DNA from: Candidatus Accumulibacter proximus
Lineage (GTDB): Bacteria; Pseudomonadota; Gammaproteobacteria; Burkholderiales; Rhodocyclaceae
Assembly: GCA_016709675.1 (NCBI GenBank)
Contig: JADJMH010000023.1
Coordinates: 22,675-86,674, forward strand
Direction of reading: 5' to 3'
DNA: 64,000 nt
In this document: in pieces, positions 20,298 through 30,891 of the stretch
How positions within the stretch are numbered: the stretch's first letter is position 1
Layout of the letters: each line of letters begins with the position of its first letter
Translations under genes and position numbers: made by a program
Notes under the pieces: model-generated
Database searches by the model: none
What the model was told of the DNA's origin: nothing
What the model saw: only the letters and a program-made list of their open reading frames with translations

Positions 20298-20777
20298 ATG
20301 AGCACAATTCATGAGTTCAGCGCCGAGCGCCTCACAGGCGGCATGCAGTCGCTTGGCGACTACGCGGGCAAGGTCCTGCTGATCGTCAACACGGCCAGCA
20401 AGTGCGGCTTCACGCCGCAGTACGAGGGGCTCGAGGCGCTCTACCAGCGCTATCGCGAGCGTGGCCTGGTGGTGCTCGGTTTTCCCTGCAACCAGTTTGG
20501 CGCCCAGGAACCCGGCGAGGCCGAGGAGATCGCCAGTTTCTGCCAGAAGAACTACGGTGTCAGCTTCCCGATGTTTGCCAGGATCGAGGTCAACGGCGAC
20601 GGTGCACACCCGCTCTACCAGTATCTGAAAAGGGCGGCACCCGGCCTGCTCGGTAGCGAGGGAATCAAATGGAATTTCACCAAGTTCCTGGTCAATCGCG
20701 AGGGTGAAGTGACCCAACGCTATGCGCCGGCCACTGCCCCGGACGCCATCGCAGGCGATATCGAGGAACTGCTCTAA
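20298..20777 (+). CDS. Glutathione peroxidase (cysteine type)
   Basis: Thiol peroxidase of the glutathione peroxidase family, reducing H2O2 and organic hydroperoxides in the cytoplasm with glutathione or thioredoxin. The 159 residues contain the peroxidatic cysteine in NTASKCGFTPQYEGLE, the catalytic glutamine in FPCNQFGAQEPG and the tryptophan-asparagine motif KWNFTKFLVN. The start is the ATG at 20298 after CCGGAGACATCAGG; an upstream in-frame ATG overlaps gcvP and is rejected. It follows gcvP by 82 bases. Confidence 0.93.
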   Translation: MSTIHEFSAERLTGGMQSLGDYAGKVLLIVNTASKCGFTPQYEGLEALYQRYRERGLVVLGFPCNQFGAQEPGEAEEIASFCQKNYGVSFPMFARIEVNGDGAHPLYQYLKRAAPGLLGSEGIKWNFTKFLVNREGEVTQRYAPATAPDAIAGDIEELL

Positions 20778-20859
20778 GGTGCCGGGAGACGCGGCGCTCG
20801 GACCGGCGACCGGCGGCAGCGGCGGCCAGTGTCACCGACCCTGGCGCCGCCGGTGAAGC

Positions 20860-21450
20860 ATGCGTCAGCCTGACTTCAGCGCCATGCTGCGCTGGCCGAA
20901 TGTGCCGGCCTGTTACGGCTGGCTGTCGCTGGACCGCCGTGGCCGCTGGCGCCTGCGCGGCGAAGCGGTCACCCACGCCGGCCTGAACGATTTCCTGAGC
21001 CGACAGTACGCCCATGACGAGGACGGCAACTACTTCGTGCAGAACGGCCCACAGCGGGTATTCGTCGAACTCGAATACACGCCCTGGATCCTGCGCCTGA
21101 CGGCGGCAGACCGGCTCGCAACGCATGTCGGCCAAGTCGTCAGCGAGTTCCGCAGCGCCGCCATCGACGAAGAGGGCAATCTGCTGATCGAGATCAAAGA
21201 CGGCATCGCCCTACTCTGCGACCGCGACCTGCCCGCGCTGCGCAACTGCCTGCGCTTGCCGAATGGCAAGGCCGCCGACGACGGGAGCGTCCTCGAAGCC
21301 ATCGAGCAGCCGGTGACCGGCGCGACGAAGCTGACGCTTGCCTGGCAAGGCTGGCGCGTGCCGTTGCACTCTGTGCGCCGATCGGAAGTACCCGGACGCT
21401 ATGGTTTCATCGCTGCACCGCAGTCGACGATGCCGCAAGGAGCCCTTTGA
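20860..21450 (+). CDS. Conserved protein of unknown function
   Basis: A 196-residue soluble protein that I know only as a type conserved in betaproteobacteria, with no established function. Characteristic strings are WPNVPACYGWLSLDRRGRW near the N terminus, NGPQRVFVELEYTPW near residue 62 and a C-terminal RRSEVPGRYGF. No signal peptide, membrane helix or catalytic motif is evident. The start at 20860 lacks a strong ribosome site, but the protein begins as expected. It shares its stop region with the short frame that follows, suggesting co-translation. Confidence 0.75.
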   Translation: MRQPDFSAMLRWPNVPACYGWLSLDRRGRWRLRGEAVTHAGLNDFLSRQYAHDEDGNYFVQNGPQRVFVELEYTPWILRLTAADRLATHVGQVVSEFRSAAIDEEGNLLIEIKDGIALLCDRDLPALRNCLRLPNGKAADDGSVLEAIEQPVTGATKLTLAWQGWRVPLHSVRRSEVPGRYGFIAAPQSTMPQGAL

Positions 21451-21629
21451 ACCTGCGCCAACACCTGCAGACGATGGGCTTCAGCTACGGCGACTTTCCG
21501 GCCCACAACGGGCCATGGAAAATGACCGAGAGATATCGCGCTCACCACCTGCGCGGGTCGTTCAACCTCGCAGCACGCCGCGCAGCGGGTTTCGACGAGT
21601 GGGAACTGGCAGCGCTGCAGGCCGGATGA
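21447..21629 (+). CDS. Small protein, TTG start, coupled to the upstream gene
   Basis: A 60-residue frame beginning with TTG at 21447 inside the upstream stop (TTTGA), with AAGGAG 5 bases before it. The composition is not low-complexity (MNLRQHLQTMGFSYGDFPAH...), and position and ribosome site favour a real gene. It resembles nothing I can name. Confidence 0.5.
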   Translation: MNLRQHLQTMGFSYGDFPAHNGPWKMTERYRAHHLRGSFNLAARRAAGFDEWELAALQAG

Positions 21630-21687
21630 AGCGATTGAGCGGCAAATCCTGAACATGGTGCCCGTGCCAATTGGCCAGCCGTAACGG

Positions 21688-22881
21688 ATGAATACCGCCC
21701 GTCCGTCCTTCGGGCTGGCAGCACTGCTGACGACGCTGGTCGCCCTCGGCCCCTTGTCCACCGATCTGTACCTGCCGGCGCTGCCGACGCTGGCCAGAGC
21801 ATTCGCCAGCGATGCGGCCCGGGTGCAGCTGACGCTGTCGGTTTTCCTCGCTGGCTTTGCCTGCGGGCAGATTTTCTATGGTCCGCTGTCCGATCGCTTC
21901 GGGCGCCGGCCAGTCATCCTCGGCGGCCTGGCGCTCTTTTGTGCGGGCTCGATCGGCTGCGTCTTTGCGACAAGCATCGAGATGCTCGTCGTTGCCCGTT
22001 TTGTGCAGGCACTCGGCGCCTGCGCCGGCCCGGTGATCGGCCGTGCGGTCGTGCGCGACCTCTGGGGCGCCAGCGAGTCGCCACGGATCATTGCCTACAT
22101 GGGTGGCGCAATGGCCATTGCGCCGCTGCTCGGACCGACGCTCGGTGGTTTCCTGACCGTTCTCTTCGGCTGGCAGTCCAATTTCGTGCTCCTGCTCCTC
22201 ATTGGCGCGTTGCAACTCGTCGCCGTCGCCTGCATGCTGAACGAAAGCAATGTCCATCGTGACCCAGCGGCAAACAATCCGCGTCAGATGGTCGCCAACT
22301 TCGCCCGCTTGCTCGCCGACCGTCGCTATCTGGGATGCCTGCTCAGCTTCTCCTTTTCCTACAGCGCGCTGTTCGCCTTCATCTCTGCTTCGTCATTCGT
22401 GCTCGCGGATCGCCACGGCCTGACGCCGCAGGTGTATGGTCTGTGCTTCGGCGTCGTCGTCGCCGGCTACCTGCTGGGCTCGCTGGCCTCCGGCCGACTG
22501 GTCAGACGTCTCGGCAGCGATTACCTGCTGGTTCGCGGCGCCTGGCTCGGCGCCATCGCCGGGGTGACCATGGCGGCGCTCGAATTCTCGGGCGTCCGCA
22601 GCATCGCCGCCATCCTTGGACCGATGTTCTTCTGTACCGTGGCAACCGGCCTGGTCATGCCGAATGCCATTGCCAGGGCGTTGGCACCTTATCCGACAAT
22701 GGCCGGCTCGGCTTCGGCCCTGATGGGCTTCATTCAGATGACCATCGCCGCGCTGGTCGGAATCGCCGTTGGCCACGCGCTCTCCGGCGGCGGTGCGGCG
22801 CTGGCCCTGGCCGTGGCCGTCTGCACGGTCGCCGCGCCGCTGTCGTACCTGGCCCTGACCCCGGCGCGCCAGCACACGTGA
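21688..22881 (+). CDS. Bcr/CflA-family multidrug efflux MFS transporter
   Basis: Drug:proton antiporter of the inner membrane, major facilitator superfamily. The 397 residues have about twelve hydrophobic helices, the motif-A loop GPLSDRFGRRPVILGG between helices 2 and 3, and the Bcr/CflA N-terminal signature LGPLSTDLYLPALPTL. Helix 5 has RAVVRDLWGASES as in Bcr. The substrate is not predictable. It begins 58 bases after the small frame and stands apart from the following clpX-like gene. Confidence 0.88.
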   Translation: MNTARPSFGLAALLTTLVALGPLSTDLYLPALPTLARAFASDAARVQLTLSVFLAGFACGQIFYGPLSDRFGRRPVILGGLALFCAGSIGCVFATSIEMLVVARFVQALGACAGPVIGRAVVRDLWGASESPRIIAYMGGAMAIAPLLGPTLGGFLTVLFGWQSNFVLLLLIGALQLVAVACMLNESNVHRDPAANNPRQMVANFARLLADRRYLGCLLSFSFSYSALFAFISASSFVLADRHGLTPQVYGLCFGVVVAGYLLGSLASGRLVRRLGSDYLLVRGAWLGAIAGVTMAALEFSGVRSIAAILGPMFFCTVATGLVMPNAIARALAPYPTMAGSASALMGFIQMTIAALVGIAVGHALSGGGAALALAVAVCTVAAPLSYLALTPARQHT

Positions 22882-23041
22882 GCGTGCGCGCAAAGGTGAC
22901 AGCGCCCGGCCACCGACCTTCGCTCGGCAAGATCCGGCGGATCCGGACCGCACAAGCGAGCGTTTCGGCATAACATGAGCGCCTGGCAGACGGCCGTCCG
23001 GAAGCAGCCTGGCAAGCGACCGAGAAGCCTGTTGAAACCCT

Positions 23042-24067
23042 TTGTCAATTCCATCGGGGTACGCCTTGTTAGCCAGAGAAACCACACCCAGCACGATCGT
23101 CAGATATCTCGATCAATACGTCATTGGCCAGGATGAGGCCAAGAAGGTCCTCGCCGTTGCCGTCTACTCGCATTACCGGAAGATCGCCACCTTTCGCAAC
23201 GACAGGGGCGCGATGGCGAAGAGCAACGTCCTGCTCGTCGGACCGTCAGGAACCGGCAAGACCCTGCTCTGCGACACCTTGTCGAGAATGCTCAAGGTAC
23301 CCTTCGTCACCGCCGATGCGACTTCGCTGGCGCAGACCAAGTATGTCAATGAAGAGATCGAGGCCGCCCTGCAGCGGCTGCTGGACAAGGCCGACGGCAA
23401 CATCGAGCAGGCGCAGCACGGGATCATCTTCATCGACGAAATCGACAAACTGAAGGCGACCCCTGCCCAGTCGGCAGCGACTTCAGGCGAGAGTGTGCAA
23501 CACGCACTCCTCAAGATCATGGAAGGTTCGCCGGTCAAGCTGAAGAACAACCAGTACATCGACACGAGCAGCATCCTGTTCATCTGCGGCGGCGCGTTTG
23601 TCGGCCTCGAAAACATCATGTCCAGAACGCATGGTTTCGGCTTCATCGCCACCTCGACTGACGACGACCAGAACATCCTCGACCGTCTGAACAAGCGGGT
23701 AAAGCCCACCGATCTCTTCGAATTCGGGCTGATTCCCGAGTTCACCGGTCGCCTGCCGGTGATTGCCAACCTCCACCCCTTGACCAAGGCAATGCTGGTA
23801 AGCATCATGAGCGTGCCGAAGAACTCGATCTACCGGCAATACATCGAGATTTTCCGGGGAGAAGGCGTGGACTTGAGCATCGGACCACGGGTGTTCGAGC
23901 AGATTGCCGAGATCGCCATTGAATACCAGACCGGCGCGCGCAGCCTGCGCGGCATCTTCGAGGAACTGATCACGCCGATCCTCTACCTCGTGCCGGACAA
24001 TCCGGAGATCGGCAAGGTTGAAATTGTGTCCCTGTTCGAAGACCCTCGCTATTTCAAGCGAAAATAG
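23042..24067 (+). CDS. Divergent ClpX paralogue without zinc-binding domain
   Basis: AAA+ unfoldase-like ATPase of about 341 residues, against about 420 for ClpX. Core motifs are intact: Walker A VGPSGTGKTLL, Walker B IIFIDEIDKL, sensor-1 region ILFICGGAF, FGLIPEFTGRLPV, and sensor-2 GARSLRGIFEE. The N-terminal four-cysteine zinc domain is absent. The pore-1 loop reads TKYVNEE instead of the usual GYVG, the RKH loop between MEGS and IDTSSILF is missing, and the ClpP-docking IGF loop region reads RTHGFGFIATS. It may therefore not be a ClpP partner or may handle special substrates (inference). The start is uncertain: TTG at 23042 or TTG at 23066. No clpP is adjacent. Confidence 0.8.
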   Translation: MSIPSGYALLARETTPSTIVRYLDQYVIGQDEAKKVLAVAVYSHYRKIATFRNDRGAMAKSNVLLVGPSGTGKTLLCDTLSRMLKVPFVTADATSLAQTKYVNEEIEAALQRLLDKADGNIEQAQHGIIFIDEIDKLKATPAQSAATSGESVQHALLKIMEGSPVKLKNNQYIDTSSILFICGGAFVGLENIMSRTHGFGFIATSTDDDQNILDRLNKRVKPTDLFEFGLIPEFTGRLPVIANLHPLTKAMLVSIMSVPKNSIYRQYIEIFRGEGVDLSIGPRVFEQIAEIAIEYQTGARSLRGIFEELITPILYLVPDNPEIGKVEIVSLFEDPRYFKRK

Positions 24068-24074
24068 GAGCACC

Positions 24075-24944
24075 GTGCTGCGCCCACTGTCGTCGTCCGC
24101 CCTATGCAAGGGCTCTGCCGGCTCGACATGCGTTGCATCCGCTGCGGCGACGCTGCGGATCGTTGTCCTCATCGCCCTGAGTTATCTGATCGCCCTGACG
24201 GGAATCGCCATGTTCCAGAATCATCTGCTCTACTTCCCGGACCAGGCCAGCGTGGCGGAAATGGTCTCGGGTGGGCTTTCACCCTGGCCAGCGGGTAGCG
24301 ACTTCCGCGGTCTGTCGGCCGAACCGATCGCGTCACCAGCCCGCGCCACGGCGATAGTATTCCACGGCAATGCCGGCCATGCCGGTCACCGCCAGTTCTA
24401 CGCGGAAGTGCTCACCCGGCTCGGTCTGCGCGTGATCCTCGCCGAGTATCCCGCCTACGGGCCACGTGCCGGCAAACTCGGAGAGCCAAACCTGGTCGCC
24501 GACGCCGAACAGACGATTGCCTTGGCGCACGCTCGCCACGGCGGGCCGCTGCTGATCATCGGCGAATCGCTCGGAGCCGGCGTGGCGGCCGCAGCCAGCG
24601 TGCACCATCGTGAGGCAATCGCCGGCCTCCTGCTGATCACGCCATGGGACCGGCTGGCAAACGTCGCCAGCCACCACTACCCGATGCTGCCGGTGAAGTG
24701 GCTATTGCGCGACCGCTACGACAGCGTCGGCCACCTGGCAACCATTGGACGCCCCGTGCTGGTGGTCGTTGCCGGCGACGACCAAATCGTCCCGACCCGT
24801 TTTGGCCGGGCACTCTACGACTCGCTGGCAGAACCCAAGCGCCTGTCAGTGATCGCAGGCGCCGGGCACAACGACTGGTTCGACCGGTTGGACGCCGCCT
24901 GGTGGCGGCAGGCCATCGACTTCCTGCTGGCCGGCTCTCGCTGA
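24075..24944 (+). CDS. Membrane-anchored alpha/beta hydrolase
   Basis: A 289-residue alpha/beta hydrolase of the BEM46/YfhR-like type. It has an N-terminal membrane helix (IVVLIALSYLIALTGIAMF), the oxyanion region VFHGNAGH, the nucleophile elbow GESLGAG near residue 165, an acid in GDDQIVP and the catalytic histidine in GAGHNDWF. The start is the GTG at 24075, 4 bases after AGGAG and 7 bases past the clpX-like stop, so the two are probably co-transcribed. The substrate is unknown; lipid or ester hydrolysis is typical of the fold. Confidence 0.82.
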   Translation: MLRPLSSSALCKGSAGSTCVASAAATLRIVVLIALSYLIALTGIAMFQNHLLYFPDQASVAEMVSGGLSPWPAGSDFRGLSAEPIASPARATAIVFHGNAGHAGHRQFYAEVLTRLGLRVILAEYPAYGPRAGKLGEPNLVADAEQTIALAHARHGGPLLIIGESLGAGVAAAASVHHREAIAGLLLITPWDRLANVASHHYPMLPVKWLLRDRYDSVGHLATIGRPVLVVVAGDDQIVPTRFGRALYDSLAEPKRLSVIAGAGHNDWFDRLDAAWWRQAIDFLLAGSR

Positions 24945-25030
24945 GCCGAGGAAGATCAGGTGATGCTTGAAGTACGGCGCGCCTTGAACAGCCAATGAAT
25001 CGCTGCGAGACGAAGATGGCTATTTTTGCG

Positions 25031-25246
25031 TTAGTGCATAGCGTTGTGAGTAAGGCATCGGTTCGTATGCAATTTGTAGTTGGCGGTGCGAAACAGGGCC
25101 TCGGCGCAAGCGTTGTCGTCGGACACGCGTGGCCGCGAGTAGGACGGCTTGACGCTCACTGCCGGCACGGTCGTGGCCTTCAAGGTCTCTGTGCGTTTCA
25201 GCTTCAGCGGCCATCTCTGTTGCCCCTTCGCCGACCAAACCATCAA
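25031..25246 (-). pseudogene. IS3-type transposase remnant
   Basis: The minus-strand frame contains VKPSYSRPRVSDDNACAEALFRTANY, here cited as the SRPRVSDDNACAEALFRT motif, which is the integrase-core signature of IS3-family transposases (consensus S-R-P-x-V-S-D-D-N-x-x-x-E-A-L-F-R-T). Only about 35 residues match. The rest of the element and its terminal repeats are missing, and the frame is off at both ends. The surrounding 24945-25384 otherwise holds no gene. Confidence 0.72.
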
Positions 25247-25384
25247 CCAGACATTTTGCGTTGGCGTAGCTCACGGAACCAAAGCATACGCCATCGCACA
25301 ACCCGCCCAATACCCAACCATTGTCAATCGAAAACAATCACTTGAAAAACTGTACCAGATTTGCGAAGTCAGGAGGTTAACGCG

Positions 25385-25417
25385 AAAAACCCCGCAGAAC
25401 ATGGCGTTGAGCGGGGT
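25385..25417 (-). terminator. Intrinsic terminator downstream of tRNA-Ser
   Basis: ACCCCGC at 25389-25395 pairs with GCGGGGT at 25411-25417 around a 15-base loop, followed on the minus strand by TTTTTCG. It lies 38 bases beyond the tRNA 3' end. The plus-strand side also has a T run, so it may work both ways. Confidence 0.7.
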
Positions 25418-25454
25418 CTTCGTTTTTGCGGCAGAGGGTTTACAATCGGTATCC

Positions 25455-25544
<90 letters not shown>

Positions 25545-25664
25545 GTCGGCCGCGAATATTAGCACAAGATCACCAGCGGATGAGCTGGCTAGCGACAGTT
25601 TTCCCTGCCGTTCGAGCGGCCCCGCTCTACCGGTAGCGCTTTCTGCGCCACCCGCGCAGTTGCC

Positions 25665-26948
<1,284 letters not shown>

Positions 26949-27055
26949 GCTCAGTCCTCTGGTTGGCGGTCGCCCAGCGACTCGCGAATCGGCCCGCCTT
27001 CCCTGGTGGCGCGGAGCGGCAAAAAGCCGTGCGAGGGCGGGCGATGATCTTCAGC

Positions 27056-28372
27056 CTAGTCCTTCTTCTGTCGTGCCTGGCGATCGAGTTCGCGCAGATG
27101 CGCCAGCTTCTCGCCAATTCGTATTTCAAGACCGCGCGCGACCGGCCGATACCACTCGACCGCCGGCATTCCATCGGGAAAATAGGCCTCGCCGGCCGCA
27201 TAGGCGTCCGCCTCGTCGTGTGCGTAACGGTAATCCTTGCCGTAGCCAAGTTTTTTCATCAGTCTGGTCGGCGCGTTGCGCAGATGGAAAGGTACCGGCC
27301 GCGAACGGTCACCGCTGATGAAGCTTCGCGCCGAATTATACGCGAGGTAGCCGGCGTTCGACTTGGCCGCCATGGCTAGGTAGAGCACCGCTTCGGCGAG
27401 CGCCAGTTCGCCTTCCGGCGAGCCCAGGCGTTCGTAGGTCTCGGCGGCGTCGAGGGCAATCCGCGCCGCCCGCGGGTCGGCCAGGCCAACGTCTTCCCAG
27501 GCCATGCGAACGATGCGCCGCGCCAGGTAGCGCGGATCGGCTCCACCATCAAGCATCCGGCAGAACCAGTAGAGTGCCGCGTCCGGGGAGGAGCCGCGGA
27601 CTGCTTTGTGCAGCGCCGAGATCTGGTCATGGAAGGCATCGCCCCCCTTGTCGAAGCGACGCAGGCTCTGCGCCAGCGTCTGGTCGACGAAAGCACCGTC
27701 GACGCAGTCAACCCTGGCCGTCTGCGTCGCCGTGCCGATCTGTTCGATCAGGTTGAGCAGGCGTCGGGCGTCGCCATCGGCGAGACCGATCAGGCGGAAA
27801 CGCGCGTCGTCGTCAAAACTCAGCCCTGGCAGGGCCTGCCGGCAGGCTCGCTCGAAGAGCTGTCCCATCTCCTCGGACGACAGAGGATGCAGCACGTACA
27901 CCGAAGCGCGCGAGAGCAGCGCGGTGTTGACCTCGAATGACGGGTTTTCGGTCGTCGCGCCAACGAAGGTCAGCAGCCCGCCTTCGACATAGGGCAGGAA
28001 GGCATCCTGCTGCGCCTTGTTAAAACGGTGCACTTCATCGACGAAGAGAATCGTTCGCCGCCCGCTACGGGCGCGCGTCACTTCGGCACGTGCCACCGCC
28101 TCACGGATCTCCCTGATACCGGAAAAGACCGCCGAGATGGCGATGAAGTCGGCAGCGAAGGCGTCCGCCATCAGCCGCGCCAGCGTCGTCTTGCCAACCC
28201 CGGGCGGTCCCCAGAGAATCATGCTGTGCAGCTGCCCTGACTGGAAAGCCATCGCCAGCGGCTTTCCCGGGCCAAGCAGGTGCGCCTGCCCGATCACCTC
28301 GGCCAACGTCCTCGGCCGCAAACGCTCGGCAAGTGGTGCGTGCGATTGACTATCGGCCGTCACACCGTTCAT
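27056..28372 (-). CDS. rarA: Replication-associated recombination protein A (RarA/MgsA)
   Basis: AAA+ ATPase acting at stalled replication forks, related to clamp-loader subunits. It has 438 residues. Walker A GPPGVGKTTLARL (near 55), Walker B ILFVDEVHRFNK (near 110), the sensor FVGATTENPSF and the C-terminal MgsA tetramerisation region (GYGKDYRYAHDEADAY, EIRIGEKLAHLRELD) are all present. The ATG at 28372 (MNGVTADSQ) is used; another at 28423 would add 17 unlikely residues. The order rarA-serS is common in betaproteobacteria. Confidence 0.93.
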   Translation of the reverse strand: MNGVTADSQSHAPLAERLRPRTLAEVIGQAHLLGPGKPLAMAFQSGQLHSMILWGPPGVGKTTLARLMADAFAADFIAISAVFSGIREIREAVARAEVTRARSGRRTILFVDEVHRFNKAQQDAFLPYVEGGLLTFVGATTENPSFEVNTALLSRASVYVLHPLSSEEMGQLFERACRQALPGLSFDDDARFRLIGLADGDARRLLNLIEQIGTATQTARVDCVDGAFVDQTLAQSLRRFDKGGDAFHDQISALHKAVRGSSPDAALYWFCRMLDGGADPRYLARRIVRMAWEDVGLADPRAARIALDAAETYERLGSPEGELALAEAVLYLAMAAKSNAGYLAYNSARSFISGDRSRPVPFHLRNAPTRLMKKLGYGKDYRYAHDEADAYAAGEAYFPDGMPAVEWYRPVARGLEIRIGEKLAHLRELDRQARQKKD

Positions 28373-28683
28373 CTCCCTTTCTCGTCCATGACCAGCCTGC
28401 GGCTGCAGCCAGATCCGACCCATTACTCGCTCGGCAAGCCGACCGCCCGCATGCTAACAGCTTTTGCCCGCTGTCCCCGGGCAGTCGGTATTCCATCGGC
28501 GGCCGACGCAGCAACGCAGGCACCGCCACCATCGTCCTGCATGAACACCCCGCAGACACGACATCCCGGCAACAAACCGATTTGGCCAACTGGCGTTCAT
28601 CGTGATATTGCGCACGGACCGGAGCGTGAGCTGCTGGTATCGTTCGCACGTCACTTGAGCAACCTTGGCAGGAGGTGTTTCTG
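28373..28683. other. Intergenic stretch before the 68-residue frame
   Basis: About 310 bases between divergent rarA and the small + strand gene. Open frames cross it on both strands, but none resembles a protein. AGGAGG at 28669-28674 belongs to the downstream small gene. Confidence 0.35.
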
Positions 28684-28890
28684 ATGAAGACAAGGGAAAA
28701 TCGCAGCGGAATTGACCGGCGCCAAGCCGGCTTTGGTCCGCCTGACAAGCTGCCGGAGCGCCGGCGGCGCCCCGACCGTCGCCTTCCCGAGGTGACCGAA
28801 ATATCGGATATCTCCTTCGAAGGATTCCAGCTGCTGCTGGATGGTTTCAGTGAATCAGTTTCCAGGTCACCTTCCACCTTCTTTCGTTGA
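28684..28890 (+). CDS. Small basic protein of unknown function
   Basis: A 68-residue frame with ATG at 28684 and a perfect AGGAGG 9 bases upstream. The N-terminal half is rich in arginine and proline (RSGIDRRQAGFGPP, RRRRPDRRLP), and the C-terminal part is more acidic and hydrophobic (VTEISDISFEGFQLLL). A strong terminator 123 bases downstream supports a real transcript. It resembles no family I can name. Confidence 0.55.
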   Translation: MKTRENRSGIDRRQAGFGPPDKLPERRRRPDRRLPEVTEISDISFEGFQLLLDGFSESVSRSPSTFFR

Positions 28891-29012
28891 GAAACGGCAC
28901 CACGTCGCGGGTGTCCTGCTCGGATTGGCGCTGAGTGAAGCGGCGCCAACGACACAAACAGAGTCGAAACGGGGTTGAATCACGCCCTGCAGCAACAGGT
29001 AATCCGAGCATT

Positions 29013-29041
29013 AGACCGGGTGCAATGCCCGGTCTTTTTTT
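29013..29041 (+). terminator. Strong intrinsic terminator
   Basis: AGACCGGG (29013-29020) and CCCGGTCT (29028-29035) form a perfect 8-bp stem with loop TGCAATG, followed by TTTTTT (29036-29041). It ends the transcript of the small 68-residue gene and also faces the convergent WS/DGAT gene. Confidence 0.88.
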
Positions 29042-29096
29042 GCCTGCTTCGCCCTGCCGAATACTCCTGCGCCGTGCATGAGACGAGGCAAGCACC

Positions 29097-30562
29097 TCAC
29101 TGATGACCGTCTGAGGCAAGGCTGCCTTTGCGCCTGCCGCCGGAGCTTGCGAACCCGGCGGCAACCATGCCGACGGGCTGGTGCGCGTCGAAAACTGATT
29201 GCTCGAGTTCGCTGAAGGCTTCAGCAACGTAGGCACTCAAACGCTCGAGGTTGGGCAGCTCGTCGGTGGCAATCAGACCAAAGTACAGTTGGCCGGCGTA
29301 GCTGAAGAGGGTAATGTTCAGCAGGTTGCCGGCTGGCAGCGTGCTGACCGGATGCAGTTCCTCCAGTCGTGCGCCCTTGATATACAGGTGCTCACGGGGA
29401 CCCGGCACGTTCGACACCAGCGTATTGCCCGTCGGTGGCAGATGATTGCTGAGCTTGAGCATTTCCGCGAGTTGCCCGACGATGCCGGTGAGCAGGGTGT
29501 AGGACTCGATCGCCTCGGGAGCGACGCTGTCAATCATCGAGCGTACATTGCGCAGCGAAAACCCGATGTTGCGCAGGCGGACATATGGGTCGTCGGTGGG
29601 CGGCGACAGTTCAACCTGAATGATGCCGATCTTGTTGCCCAGGCTCTCCTCCCCTTCCTTGCGCAGGTTGACCGGCATCTGGATCGTGATGGGCCTTTTC
29701 AGGTCGACGCCCTCGTCCGACAGATAGCGACGCAAGGCGCCGTCCAGACAGGTCAGCGCGACATGATTCAGTGTCGACCGGGTTCTGCTGCGAATCAGGT
29801 TGACCCGTTCCATGCTCACGCTGGCCGTTGCAAACTGTCGGCCAGCAGTGACCTGGCCGGTCAGGGCGTGTTGCCATCAGCCACAAAAGGCAGCGAAATG
29901 GCATTCTTGGTGAGCTTGATGCTTTCCAGCAGCAGCATCGCGGCAAGGCGCCCGACCCCCAGAACACGTTTGCCTGCACCCGCCAGATCGCCCAGCAGCG
30001 ACTCGGCCATCTTCTGCTTGAAACGCTCCTCCTTGCGGTCGCCGCTGCGGTGCGGGATAGACCAGATCGGCTTCAGATCGAGGTTTTCCGGAGTCGGCGA
30101 CAGCGAGTCTGCCGCCCAGCGCATCATTGTCACGCCGTCGGCGCTGGCATGATGCGTCTTGACATACACCGCAAAACGCCCTTCGCTCAGGCCGTCGATG
30201 ACGTGCATCTCCCACAGCGGGCGTGAGCGGTCAAGCATCGGCTGATGAAGGTCAGCTACCAGACGGTACAACTGCTGCCGCCCATTCTTGCCGCGCGGCA
30301 GCTTGTGATAGAAAACATGCTGACTGAGGTCAACAGATTCGCAAGCGTGCCAAGTGGGCATCGCCGTCAGCGAAAAGTGAATGACCCGGTTGAACGGCGG
30401 CTGGACATCGGTGAAGGTGAGAAACTCCCGATACAGATCGACGGCAAAACTGATCTTCGATCTGGCCGGCCGCTTGCAGATCATCAGTCCGCCCACGTGC
30501 TTTGGACTCGCTTCCGACTCGGCAATGAAGAAAGCCACATCCAGCAGAGAAAGTTTGTTCAT
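29097..30562 (-). CDS. Wax ester synthase/diacylglycerol acyltransferase (WS/DGAT), one frameshift
   Basis: Acyltransferase of the bacterial WS/DGAT family, which esterifies fatty alcohols or diacylglycerol with acyl-CoA to make storage neutral lipid. The start is the ATG at 30562 (MNKLSLLDVAFFIAESEASP). The catalytic HHxxxDG motif appears as HHASADG near residue 135. The C-terminal half has NVPGPREHLYIKGARL and LFSYAGQLYFGL, typical of the family. The frame breaks at GGG 29864-29866 (+ strand). Adding one base restores NTPLTGQVTAGRQFATASVS and a length near 488 residues, so a homopolymer error is likely. The phasin gene nearby suggests a storage-granule context. Confidence 0.88.
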
Positions 30563-30891
30563 GGGAGTTTCCTTCGCTCTTCTTGTATTGTGCAGCCACC
30601 TGGAATTCTCCGGCGAAGCTGCCACTCCGCCAACCCTGAAACTGCCCGGGGCCGGTCTTCACCATGCCATCTGCGGTCGTCGTGAGCTGCTCCTCCCTGA
30701 TCAACTGCAGGCGCCCTTCGCGTCCCAGGACCACAGCCCTGCAAGCATACCTCATCGACGGACCTACTCTCTAGAGGAAAATACCCAGCCCTTTAGTGTG
30801 CGTCCTCTAGTGCTTGTCGATACACTTTTTTTAGTGGTTGCTGATGAGCAGCTACGAGAATTCTTGATGCAGTCAGATAAAGGAGAAATAG
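30563..30891. other. Divergent promoter region between WS/DGAT and phasin
   Basis: About 330 bases; the right half (30775-30890) is clearly AT-richer than its surroundings, with a run of seven T (30828-30834) flanked by the small inverted repeat CACT/AGTG. No protein-like frame is seen. It should contain promoters of both flanking genes, but I cannot fix -35/-10 boxes. Confidence 0.4.
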
